IMG/VR virus record: IMGVR_UViG_3300043465_001492
Location: 42,637 to 106,636 of that record
Origin: a virus
DNA length: 64,000 nucleotides
Direction: 5' to 3' (one strand)
The notes beneath the pieces are model-generated. The model made no database searches. It saw nothing but the letters and a program-made list of their open reading frames with translations, and had not been told where the DNA came from. Shown one piece after another: positions 58,612-64,000 of the stretch. The translations under genes were made by a program, and so were the position numbers. Each line of letters opens with the position of its first letter. Within the stretch, counting starts at the first letter, position 1.

Positions 58612-59070
58612 ATGACTAATTTTACTTCTTATAAAAACGACTCATTGGTTTCTGCTGCTGCACAGATTATGTCTCAAGAACAATTAAGCGAAGGCATTGT
58701 AACATTTCCAAGCTATCGTGCTAAAGGTAAAGGCATCTATATCGGAAAGGATCTTGTAAGTAAAGATGATCTTGGCTCAGCTGTCGATACAATCAACAGA
58801 CAGGTAGACAAGTTTCCACTCTTTGGTAAATATCTTGAAGTTCACTCTGGTTCTGACAGCATTCGTGGAGAGTGTGTTGGCTATGCTCATATTCATGGTG
58901 CACCAATGCTGCTCATTCGCGACAGCAACTATAAAGAAGTATGGATTGATGCAGATCGTGCTCAACGGGAGATCTATGCATTTACTCCAGCGAAAAAAGA
59001 AGTCACTACAACCGGTACTGGATCAAGTGACAATCCAATGCTTTATAGCTTTGGCAAGACCAACTATTAA
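58612..59070 (+). CDS. Candidate internal head protein, 152 aa, plus strand
   Basis: N-terminus MTNFTSYKNDSLVSAAAQIM with LSE-G at residues 25-28: the same targeting-peptide design on the other strand. The mature domain (RAKGKGIYIGKDLVSKDDLG ... GECVGYAHIHGAPMLLIRDS) is a compact beta domain; the end is Ser/Thr-rich. Late octamer 5 nt upstream. Confidence 0.6.
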   Translation: MTNFTSYKNDSLVSAAAQIMSQEQLSEGIVTFPSYRAKGKGIYIGKDLVSKDDLGSAVDTINRQVDKFPLFGKYLEVHSGSDSIRGECVGYAHIHGAPMLLIRDSNYKEVWIDADRAQREIYAFTPAKKEVTTTGTGSSDNPMLYSFGKTNY

Positions 59071-59073
59071 TGT

Positions 59074-59157
59074 TGGTGGGCAAGGAGGGACTCGAACCCT
59101 CACGCATCACTGCACTAGATCCTAAATCTAGCGTGGCTACCATTACACCACTTGCCC
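59074..59157 (-). tRNA. tRNA-Leu(UAG)
   Basis: Acceptor GGGCAAG/CTTGCCC with A and encoded CCA; anticodon arm CTAGA-TTTAGGA-TCTAG; 13-nt variable arm; T arm GAGGG-TTCGAGT-CCCTC. Confidence 0.9.
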
Positions 59158-59165
59158 TATAATAA

Positions 59166-59200
59166 AAAAACGGAGCCAACATAGAGAAGGCTCCGTTTTT
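59166..59200. terminator. Bidirectional terminator CGGAGCC/GGCTCCG
   Basis: 11-bp stem including A/T flanks, with A-run and T-run on both sides, between the tRNA and the porin-like gene. Confidence 0.9.
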
Positions 59201-59219
59201 GTTTTTATTCTATTATCTA

Positions 59220-59948
59220 TTAGAACGACTTCTTAAACTCAATTCCACCGAAGAAAAGATTCTTCATGTCTGAATGCACGCCAACCGAGTCATCAAGACC
59301 GAGTGAGTACGAAACAAACGGGACAGCGGTCACACCTTGCACAACTGGAATGTCAGTCGACATAGTGGTCTCAAAATGAGTGCACTGTCCTTCTTGAGCG
59401 AGATAACCAAGCTCAGCACGAAAGTCAAGCATCAATGAAGATCCAAAGTCATCACTGTATGTTGCAGCAAGTTCGCTGTAAGCATTGTTATCACCTACAA
59501 TACTCATATACTGAGTAAGCGAAAGATCGATTGGACCAACTGCACGTGATACAGTCAAGCCAGCTTCTTGCGCTTGTCCTTCCTGGCCTGCATAGTCCTG
59601 CGAATACCAGGTATAGCTCAAAGATACGAGATAGTCAGCAATACTCTTAGAGAAGATTGCAGACAGCTCAGTAGCTTCGTCCTTCCCAGTTGTTTCAGCG
59701 TTTGCATAGTCAGCGCTCAAAGCCAACGAAACGTCCGCAGGAAGTTCAGTTGTCGTTGTGACGATTGCATTTGCTTCATTTGCGCCTAGATCAGCACCAC
59801 GCCAGACCTTATCAGAAGAGTAGCCAGTTTCAAGCATCACCGGCGTGAATGCTGAAGGAGCGTCTTCGATTGTACCAGCGTATGCATAGTTAAGAGCAGC
59901 AAGTGCTGCAATCATACCAATTTTAACGATTTGTGTTTGTTTTTTCAT
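59220..59948 (-). CDS. Outer-membrane beta-barrel (TorF-type porin-like) protein
   Basis: 242 residues from ATG 59948. Signal peptide MKKQTQIVKIGMIAALAALN-YAYA, cleavage likely after AYA. Mature protein of alternating beta strands with LETGYSSDKVWRGADLG, similar to the GY-SD-x-xRG start of TorF/Gcw_chp putative porins, and a C-terminal phenylalanine (EFKKSF) typical for BAM-assembled barrels. A host-type outer-membrane protein in a phage; a receptor-masking or lysogenic-conversion-like role is inferred. No promoter clearly recognised. Confidence 0.75.
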   Translation of the reverse strand: MKKQTQIVKIGMIAALAALNYAYAGTIEDAPSAFTPVMLETGYSSDKVWRGADLGANEANAIVTTTTELPADVSLALSADYANAETTGKDEATELSAIFSKSIADYLVSLSYTWYSQDYAGQEGQAQEAGLTVSRAVGPIDLSLTQYMSIVGDNNAYSELAATYSDDFGSSLMLDFRAELGYLAQEGQCTHFETTMSTDIPVVQGVTAVPFVSYSLGLDDSVGVHSDMKNLFFGGIEFKKSF

Positions 59949-59981
59949 ATTATAGTTCATTTTGTTTTTCAGGGGGAGAAG

Positions 59982-60056
59982 TGGTGGGGAGTGAGGGATT
60001 CAAACCCCCGGCCGACTCGGTGTAAACGAGATGCTCTATCGCTGAGCTAACTCCCC
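59982..60056 (-). tRNA. tRNA-Val(UAC)
   Basis: Acceptor GGGGAGT/ACTCCCC, A, encoded CCA; anticodon loop TTTACAC; T arm GGGGG-TTTGAAT-CCCTC. Confidence 0.9.
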
Positions 60057-60079
60057 ATAAAAGTATCTATATGTGTCGG

Positions 60080-60166
60080 CGGAACGTGTAGGATTTGAAC
60101 CTACGGTAGAGTCACCCCTACGTTCCCTTAGCAAGGGAGTGCTTTCAGCCACTCAGCCAACGTTCC
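60080..60166 (-). tRNA. tRNA-Ser(GCU)
   Basis: Acceptor GGAACGT/ACGTTCC, discriminator G, CCA not encoded (CCG follows); anticodon loop TTGCTAA; long variable arm. Confidence 0.88.
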
Positions 60167-60283
60167 AAAAATGGCGGGTGAAGTAGGATTTGAACCCACG
60201 GTGACCTTTCAGCCACTCAGCCAACGTTCCAAAAATGGCGGGTGAAGTAGGATTTGAACCCACGGTGACCTTTCAGCCACTCT
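60144..60283. repeat. 64-bp tandem duplication joining two tRNA-Ser genes
   Basis: The sequence at 60144-60207 is repeated at 60208-60271 and continues identically to about 60283. The junction is the 13-nt GAGTGGCTGAAAG present in the D arm of tRNA-Ser(GCU) and the variable arm of tRNA-Ser(UGA). Confidence 0.85.
60172..60230 (-). pseudogene. Chimeric tRNA-Ser remnant without anticodon arm
   Basis: 5' part GGAACGTTGGCTGAGTGGC from tRNA-Ser(GCU) is joined to the variable, T and acceptor 3' parts of tRNA-Ser(UGA) including CCA. No anticodon stem remains and the acceptor strands do not match. Confidence 0.85.
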
Positions 60284-60325
60284 TGTTTTCAAGACAAGTG
60301 CAATAAACCGCTCTGCCATTCACCC
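60236..60325 (-). tRNA. tRNA-Ser(UGA)
   Basis: Acceptor GGGTGAA/TTCACCC, discriminator G, encoded CCA; anticodon arm CTTGT-CTTGAAA-ACAAG; long variable arm. Confidence 0.9.
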
Positions 60326-60342
60326 AAAAAATTTATTTATAA

Positions 60343-60625
60343 TGGTGGGCCCGGCAGGATTCGAACCTGCGACCAATCGATTATGCTTACCACTATAGTT
60401 TTCACTACCTTTTCAGTTTGTGGTCTGGACTATCCCTTAATCTTCAGCATAACCTGTTAAGATTGAACTATTATAGTCTCTGCACGTCCCTCTTTCGAGG
60501 TTTCGCTCAGGATTGGCATCGGCATTACCCGTTAAGCGTTCCCTGAATTTAAGTTCTGCTAACTTACTATTTCTAATAAGAAGACCCTATCGAGTCGACT
60601 GCTCTTACCGCTGAGCTACAAGCCC
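60343..60625 (-). tRNA. Intron-containing tRNA with CAU anticodon (Met elongator or Ile)
   Basis: Exons 60625-60593 (33 nt) and 60385-60343. Joined, they give acceptor GGGCTTG/CGGGCCC with ACCA, D arm GCTC/GAGC, anticodon arm GTCGA-CTCATAA-TCGAT and T arm GCAGG-TTCGAAT-CCTGC. G1-C72 pairing excludes initiator tRNA. Met versus lysidine-modified Ile cannot be decided here. Confidence 0.88.
60386..60592 (-). ncRNA. 207-nt group I self-splicing intron in a tRNA anticodon loop
   Basis: Inserted after U33. P1: exon GACU pairs with intron GGUC, with the U-G wobble at the 5' splice site. Core segments GCCAATCCTGAGC (P4-P6 region), GTGCAGAGACTA (P7/P3 side) and GGATAGTCCAGA (P7' side) match group I introns of bacterial tRNA genes (IC3 type). 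The intron ends in G. Length is near the 205-nt Azoarcus intron. No ORF inside. Confidence 0.85.
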
Positions 60626-60673
60626 TTTTATTATGTTAAACCTTTTCAAGACATGCTCAGGTCCTAGATCATT

Positions 60674-60898
60674 CTAAATTAGTTTACTTATGTTGCAAGT
60701 CACCTTGGTTTTATCTTCAATCTTTTTATGATTCCAACGACCGATATACTCATGCTTAGCAGCATTATTCATGTTCTGAGTTTTGAGATGAAATGATTCA
60801 TGCTCAAGTTTACTTATTCTCTCTCTGAGTTCAGTTATTTCAGAGAGCAGCGCTTCTACTTCTGCCTCAATCAAGGTTTTTATGCGTTCTTCATTCAT
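60674..60898 (-). CDS. Hypothetical coiled-coil protein, 74 aa
   Basis: NEERIKTLIEAEVEALLSEI then TELRERISKLEHESFHLKTQ: a clear coiled coil, basic C-terminus. Lies among tRNA genes; function unknown. Confidence 0.5.
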   Translation of the reverse strand: MNEERIKTLIEAEVEALLSEITELRERISKLEHESFHLKTQNMNNAAKHEYIGRWNHKKIEDKTKVTCNISKLI

Positions 60899-60910
60899 AA
60901 TTTTTTAAGG

Positions 60911-60995
60911 TGGTAGCTGTGGTCGGACTCGAACCGACAAGCCATAAGGCAACGAATTTTAAGTTCGCAATGTTTACCGATTTCATCACACAGCC
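60911..60995 (-). tRNA. tRNA-Leu(UAA)
   Basis: Acceptor GGCTGTG/CACAGCT (first pair GU), A, encoded CCA; anticodon loop CTTAAAA; T arm GTCGG-TTCGAGT-CCGAC; variable arm present. Confidence 0.88.
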
Positions 60996-61098
60996 ATTAT
61001 AAAATTTAGAGGTTGTCGACGAGATGTTTGTTCGACTTTAGGGACCTCATGCTCCTGTAAGCGATACCACCACAGTACCGAAATTTTATTTATTAGTT

Positions 61099-61173
61099 TG
61101 GCGGGCATACTAGGATTCGAACCTAGGCGAAGGATTTAGAAGACCCTGATGCTATCCATTACATCATATGCCC
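61099..61173 (-). tRNA. tRNA-Arg(UCU)
   Basis: Acceptor GGGCATA/TATGCCC, G, encoded CCA; anticodon arm AGGGT-CTTCTAA-ATCCT; T arm CTAGG-TTCGAAT-CCTAG. The 103-bp stretch before it (60996-61098) holds a nested hairpin (GAGGT.GTCGA / TCGAC.ACCTC) but no recognised gene. Confidence 0.9.
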
Positions 61174-61181
61174 GAGTGTTT

Positions 61182-61388
61182 TCATATTGGTACGCCGTCA
61201 TATGTGTCGACAACGATGTCATGTTGCTTAAGAAGACGAACCGCGTTGTCACGTTTATGTTTGCTGTTCCAGAAAAGCTCAATCTCTGCAGCATCGGCAT
61301 CGTTATAGGTGTGAATGTCGCTTAACGTCATTGCTTCTATATAGCATTCAGCTGTGTGAAATACAATCGAATATTGTTTTGTTTTCAT
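61182..61388 (-). CDS. Hypothetical 68-aa protein
   Basis: MKTKQYSIVFHTAECYIEAM ... RLLKQHDIVVDTYDGVPI; mixed alpha/beta, no family recognised. Confidence 0.5.
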   Translation of the reverse strand: MKTKQYSIVFHTAECYIEAMTLSDIHTYNDADAAEIELFWNSKHKRDNAVRLLKQHDIVVDTYDGVPI

Positions 61389-61411
61389 GCGGTCTTAGTG
61401 TTGATGTTGCT

Positions 61412-61687
61412 TTAGTCGATGAGTGAATACCATTGGTTTTCAGTGTCACAAAAGAAAATATAACTGAAAATATAACTTGAACCTTCATGATGCTTCTCTT
61501 TATAAGAGAGTTCTTCATATCGCATAAAGTGTCCAAACTCACCCGGTGACATGGTCGAAAAGACACCCGATTCAAACTCAATCTCTACCGAGTCTTTTAA
61601 AAAGGAGATTTGCTTGATTGTCTCCTCATTTTGATAGCCGTGAGAGCCATGCCTTACTTTCTTGCCAATTGATTCAGTGATAGTCAT
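61412..61687 (-). CDS. Hypothetical 91-aa protein
   Basis: MTITESIGKKVRHGSHGYQN, then beta-rich ISFLKDSVEIEFESGVFSTM and SSYIFSYIFFCDTENQWYSL. No family recognised. Confidence 0.5.
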   Translation of the reverse strand: MTITESIGKKVRHGSHGYQNEETIKQISFLKDSVEIEFESGVFSTMSPGEFGHFMRYEELSYKEKHHEGSSYIFSYIFFCDTENQWYSLID

Positions 61688-61727
61688 ATAAAGATGTGGT
61701 GGAGTTTATTAGTGCTCAACTAATGTG

Positions 61728-61916
61728 TTAAGCTTTGAGCCGACGCGTAGAGGTAATCTTTTCAGTAATGTATAGAGCAGGGGATCTCTTTGCGACCTTC
61801 TTCTCTTCGTAGAATTCCTCTGCGTCTTTCTGCTTACGGAACATAACTGTCTTGCGCTTTGCTTGCGTTGGAGAATTCCAAGTGACAGTAAACTTTTGAT
61901 CGATGTCCTGTTTCAT
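61728..61916 (-). CDS. Hypothetical basic 62-aa protein
   Basis: FTVTWNSPTQAKRKTVMFRK then QKDAEEFYEEKKVAKRSPAL; lysine/arginine-rich, short alpha/beta. Function unknown. Confidence 0.5.
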   Translation of the reverse strand: MKQDIDQKFTVTWNSPTQAKRKTVMFRKQKDAEEFYEEKKVAKRSPALYITEKITSTRRLKA

Positions 61917-61940
61917 ATTGTATTGGAGTTTCTCAAAAGA

Positions 61941-62153
61941 TCAGACTTCAGCATTGACCTCACATTCATTTATAACATAATCATCATACGCAGTATTTTC
62001 ATAATGATTGTTGACACGATCAGCATCAACCTTAGCCTTATAAGCATCTAGTGCGCAATTTGCTTTTTTAAGTGAGCTATAGGCTCCTAATACGTCGTCG
62101 CCTTCATAGTCTACGCGTCCTAATAAGAGAAATATTGAAGATTTGTTTTTCAT
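61941..62153 (-). CDS. Hypothetical 70-aa early protein
   Basis: Start ATG 62153 (MKNKSSIFLLLGRVDYEGDD), first gene behind PeSL cassette 6. The pattern ...LGAYSSLKKANCALDAYKAK resembles small phage proteins that copy the pentad of DUF-type 'hyp early' genes, but I cannot name it. Confidence 0.5.
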   Translation of the reverse strand: MKNKSSIFLLLGRVDYEGDDVLGAYSSLKKANCALDAYKAKVDADRVNNHYENTAYDDYVINECEVNAEV

Positions 62154-62285
62154 ATTGTGGTTGGTGTTGCTTACATGGTTATTATAGCATAAAACCCACA
62201 GAAAGTACACAACTTTTTTCAAAAAAGTGAAAAAAGGTCCCGAAGTTAAGCCCCGTATAGAGAAAAACTGACCTCCAGGACTTAT
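62154..62285 (-). promoter_or_regulatory. PeSL-like cassette 6
   Basis: -35 GTGTAC (62210-62205), 18-nt spacer, -10 TATAAT (62186-62181); T-run and GGGGCTTAACTTCGGG segment upstream as in cassette 5. Confidence 0.85.
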
Positions 62286-62295
62286 TTTTGTGAAA

Positions 62296-62325
62296 ATTTG
62301 CCCATGACAGATTGCTGCTACACTC
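62296..62325. repeat. 31-bp direct repeat, copy A
   Basis: Sequence beginning ATTTGCCCATGACAGATTGC and ending CACTCA; copy B is at 62578-62608 with one mismatch. The copies flank the helix-closed domain 62384-62577. Confidence 0.8.
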
Positions 62326-62577
62326 ATTTTCCTGTCTGTTTTCTCTGAATACTTCGGGCGATCAAAACGCACGATAGAAAATGAATTTAACGGGTGTTGT
62401 TGTTACACCAAAGGAGTTACGATTGCTCGTCCTATGAAACGCAATTCACGAGTATCGCAGTACCTTTTGCAAGGGTGTATGGCTTGATTGAATTGTATCC
62501 ATACGAATTACCTCTTCTTCACGTTTAGTTCCACTTCTTATATGATGGCTACTTCTAAGCCGACATACCCGTTAAAT

Positions 62578-62608
62578 ATTTGCCCATAACAGATTGCTGC
62601 TACACTCA
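62578..62608. repeat. 31-bp direct repeat, copy B
   Basis: Second copy, 282 bp from copy A, abutting the ATTTAACGGGT arm of the structured domain. Confidence 0.8.
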
Positions 62609-62681
62609 CCCAGGGCTGGGGCTATCTAGGAACCACACCTAGCTGCGTCATGACATATTTGGATTCGCGCATGATACGAAT

Positions 62682-62750
62682 TGCGAGGGGGAGGGCTTTA
62701 ACCTCCACTCTAGACTATGGGCCTAGCGATCTCCGTATGATCCCTCTCGC
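62682..62750 (-). tRNA. tRNA-like domain (CAU-like), probably not a functional tRNA
   Basis: Acceptor-like GCGAGAG/CCCTCGC (one mismatch), D-like GATC/GATC, anticodon-like CTAGG-CCCATAG-TCTAG with C at position 33 instead of U, T-like GGAGG-TTAAAGC-CCTCC, no CCA. Better read as part of the larger RNA or a decayed tRNA. Confidence 0.4.
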
Positions 62751-63052
62751 AAAGTGTTTTCCCCACTACCGATGAAGCAACGATGTTGCTTTGAAGAAAC
62801 ACAGTGACTATTTCATCTTGGTAGCGACTCCAAGACTAGTTTAATTTGCGTCGGATTACGTTTGTCATCATCGGGTTGCTAACCCGCTCTCTGTCAAATC
62901 GCTCATTGCAGTGTCTATGCCTACAATGGCAGGGAAAAAATGGTGGGGGTATTCTCATGTCATTATTAAAACCATGCGCTGTCTAGTGTGCACCCATCAA
63001 GCGTAGAGGGTATAAAGAGAATAGAAGCCGCTAAGCTTCACCCCATTGAAAT

Positions 63053-63126
63053 TGGTGCGTCATGTGAGGGTCGAACTCACGCCTTCAGAGTGGAAGTCTA
63101 ATGTGCTGCCGTAACACTTATGACGC
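63053..63126 (-). tRNA. tRNA-Gly(UCC)
   Basis: Acceptor GCGTCAT/ATGACGC, A, encoded CCA; anticodon arm TTAGA-CTTCCAC-TCTGA; T arm GTGAG-TTCGACC-CTCAC. The homing endonuclease frame reads through almost the whole tRNA. Confidence 0.9.
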
Positions 63127-63827
63127 GAAAGTTTTCCTTTAATAAATCCTTCTGGTATAGATTCATTTTTTAGTATTGCTTTGTTAATTGTTCCATTGTT
63201 AATCCAAATCCTACCAGTTAAAGATTCATTGCCTAAACGAGATTTTTTATTTGCTTTAGATATTTTTTCTTTTGTTTCAATACTTAGTTTTTTTCCTATA
63301 CGTGCGTCTCTTACTCGATTTCTATGTTCTTTAGAACCCTTTGCTGTTCGCGTTAAGTATTTATGTTTCCATTTATTGCGACCGGCAATCCATCCGTCTG
63401 GAATCAAACTATCTTTAGAAATTTTACGATTTTCTTTTAAAGTTATATTACATATCCAACGAGTTCCAAATTGACTATTTTGTTCTCCTTTTGAGGTAAT
63501 CATATTATTTTTTGCTACATATTTAGCAAATTCTTTACGAGCCCATTCATACATTCTACCAGATTTAATAAGAGGGCGCCCTTCGTTCGTAATATTTTTT
63601 ATTTGCATCATACAAAGTGCATATATAGTTTGACTGCATTTATTATATCTTGCTAGAAGTAAATGAGCAACATAATGTTCACGACCTGTTAAAGCCACTA
63701 TATTTGTTTCTTCATCAGATCCACCAAGTGATCGAGGCACAATGTGGTGTCGTTCAATATATCCATCTGATAAAATATTTTGTTGTCTATATTTTATCAG
63801 ATTATCATAAATCTTTTTGTAGTTCAT
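63060..63827 (-). CDS. HNH homing endonuclease with two NUMOD-like repeats
   Basis: 255 residues. HNH core ERHHIVPRSLGGSDEETNIV (H27/H28, N42) and GREHYVAHLLL (H51). Two similar DNA-binding repeats: TRWICNITLKENRK ... IPDGWIAGR and GRIWINNGTINKAI ... IPEGFIKGK. The natural product probably ended near GFIKGK; the last about 23 residues are the tRNA-Gly gene read as protein. It stands between a truncated and an intact tRNA-Gly, as a mobile element would. Confidence 0.88.
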   Translation of the reverse strand: MNYKKIYDNLIKYRQQNILSDGYIERHHIVPRSLGGSDEETNIVALTGREHYVAHLLLARYNKCSQTIYALCMMQIKNITNEGRPLIKSGRMYEWARKEFAKYVAKNNMITSKGEQNSQFGTRWICNITLKENRKISKDSLIPDGWIAGRNKWKHKYLTRTAKGSKEHRNRVRDARIGKKLSIETKEKISKANKKSRLGNESLTGRIWINNGTINKAILKNESIPEGFIKGKLSRHKCYGSTLDFHSEGVSSTLT

Positions 63828-63832
63828 ATATG

Positions 63833-63844
63833 TATTTATTTATA
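63833..63844 (-). promoter_or_regulatory. Late promoter (TATAAATA / AATAAATA overlap) of the HNH gene
   Basis: TATAAATA at 63844-63837 (9 nt from ATG) and AATAAATA at 63840-63833 (5 nt from ATG). The first base abuts the truncated tRNA-Gly. Confidence 0.6.
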
Positions 63845-63899
63845 CGAACTGATGACTCCAACTTGGAAGGATGGCGTATTACCATTATACAAATCCCGC
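63845..63899 (-). pseudogene. Truncated tRNA-Gly(UCC), 5' three quarters
   Basis: GCGGGAT acceptor strand, D arm GTAT/ATAC, anticodon arm CCATC-CTTCCAA-GTTGG (one mismatch), then ATCAG-TTCG; it breaks off inside the T loop where the HNH promoter starts. No 3' acceptor strand follows. Confidence 0.75.
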
Positions 63900-63908
63900 G
63901 AAAATTAA

Positions 63909-64000
63909 ACAATGCAGATGGAATCGAACCATCACCTCGGCGTTGTCGCCTATCCTATCGGATAAGAAACCCCTTGCTTGGGGCGTGCTACCACTACACT
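63909..64000 (-). tRNA. tRNA, partial at right window edge, isotype unresolved
   Basis: T arm GATGG-TTCGATT-CCATC and 3' acceptor strand TGCATTG are clear, D-arm-like GTGTAGTGGTAGCAC near the edge. Two hairpins (CTTATCC/GGATAGG; GGCG-ACAA-CGCC) occupy the variable region, so the anticodon arm (CCCC-AAGCAA-GGGG) is not canonical. The 5' acceptor lies beyond the edge. Confidence 0.5.

Larger units (their letters stand above)
62380..63052 (-). ncRNA. Large structured non-coding RNA candidate (possibly GOLLD-like)
   Basis: About 670 nt without a credible ORF. On the minus strand it begins right after the tRNA-Gly position. Helices seen: TATTCTC/GAGAATA stacked with TGGGG/CCCCA around hairpin GAAGC..GCTTC; CATTG/CAATG; CGGGTT-AGC-AACCCG; CTTGG/CCAAG; GCAAC-ATC-GTTGC; a tRNA-like domain (62682-62750); closing helix ATTTAACGGGT/ACCCGTTAAAT around hairpins GTATGG/CCATAC, CGATACTCGT/ACGAGCAATCG and GGTGT/ACACC. 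Size, phage tRNA-side location and an internal tRNA-like fold recall GOLLD RNA. That name is inference; true boundaries and strand are uncertain. Confidence 0.5.

Noticed and set aside
60144-60283. CRISPR-like repeat array
   Set aside because: Only two repeat units of 64 bp derived from tRNA sequence, without spacers or cas genes.
62941-63052. Small protein gene between the structured region and tRNA-Gly
   Set aside because: No start codon with a sensible frame; the segment forms a stacked long-range helix instead.

Overview
This window is part of a T4-like myovirus (Caudoviricetes, tailed, contractile) infecting a Gram-negative bacterium. Evidence for the phage type is a near-complete T4-type baseplate set (gp25, gp6, gp8, gp27, gp5, gp53, gp48, gp26, gp51 homologues), a tail-tube-fold protein, head completion gp4, and the T4 trio gp32-gp59-gp33 in T4 order. 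Both T4 promoter classes are present: early (GTKTAC, about 18 nt, TATAAT) and late (TATAAATA). Evidence for a Gram-negative host is an overlapping Rz/Rz1-like spanin pair, an M15 peptidase in the baseplate and a phage-borne outer-membrane barrel protein. Several proteins resemble marine cyanophage-type T4 relatives (gp32 without the zinc site, PhoH, DUF4815-like tail protein), but no photosynthesis gene is present and the host cannot be named. Almost everything lies on the minus strand.

Layout: 1-25247 (minus) is the late tail and baseplate block. It holds a collar/fibre fragment, a giant structural protein, gp8, three paralogous fibre-like proteins with a formylglycine-enzyme/C-type-lectin-fold protein among them, a gp7-position protein, gp6, gp25, an MBG-domain protein, a hub split over three genes (beta-helix, M15 peptidase, OB fold), gp27, gp53 and gp48. 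A 12-bp divergent promoter at 25248-25259 separates this from the plus-strand block 25260-29487: gp4, a conserved protein, tube protein, gp26 with a probable -1 frameshift into gp51, and a tape-measure candidate. 29484-41580 (minus) carries replication, transcription and nucleotide genes (gp32, gp59, gp33, ThyX, DNA ligase, DnaQ-like exonuclease, PhoH) among many small early genes. 41643-42934 is a complete lysis cassette (amidase, spanins, holin-like). 43049-50566 is a small-gene region with GMP reductase, a phosphoesterase and UvsE. 50609-50935 is a phage-encoded tmRNA. 51165-53990 holds glycosyltransferases and an FkbM methyltransferase.

54665-59070 encodes five consecutive proteins that share an N-terminal peptide ending in an L/I-x-E site at residues 24-27. 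They look like capsid-targeted internal proteins matured by a gp21-type prohead protease. The 698-aa member repeats the site at module boundaries, as a polyprotein would. 59074-64000 is a tRNA region: Leu, Val, two Ser, an intron-containing CAU tRNA with a 207-nt group I intron, Leu, Arg and Gly, plus remnants, a homing endonuclease and a large structured non-coding RNA candidate of about 670 nt.

Regulation: at least six copies of a mobile-looking terminator plus early-promoter cassette (PeSL-like) start small early operons. Late genes carry TATAAATA or a near match 5-6 nt before the ATG, which predicts leaderless late mRNAs.
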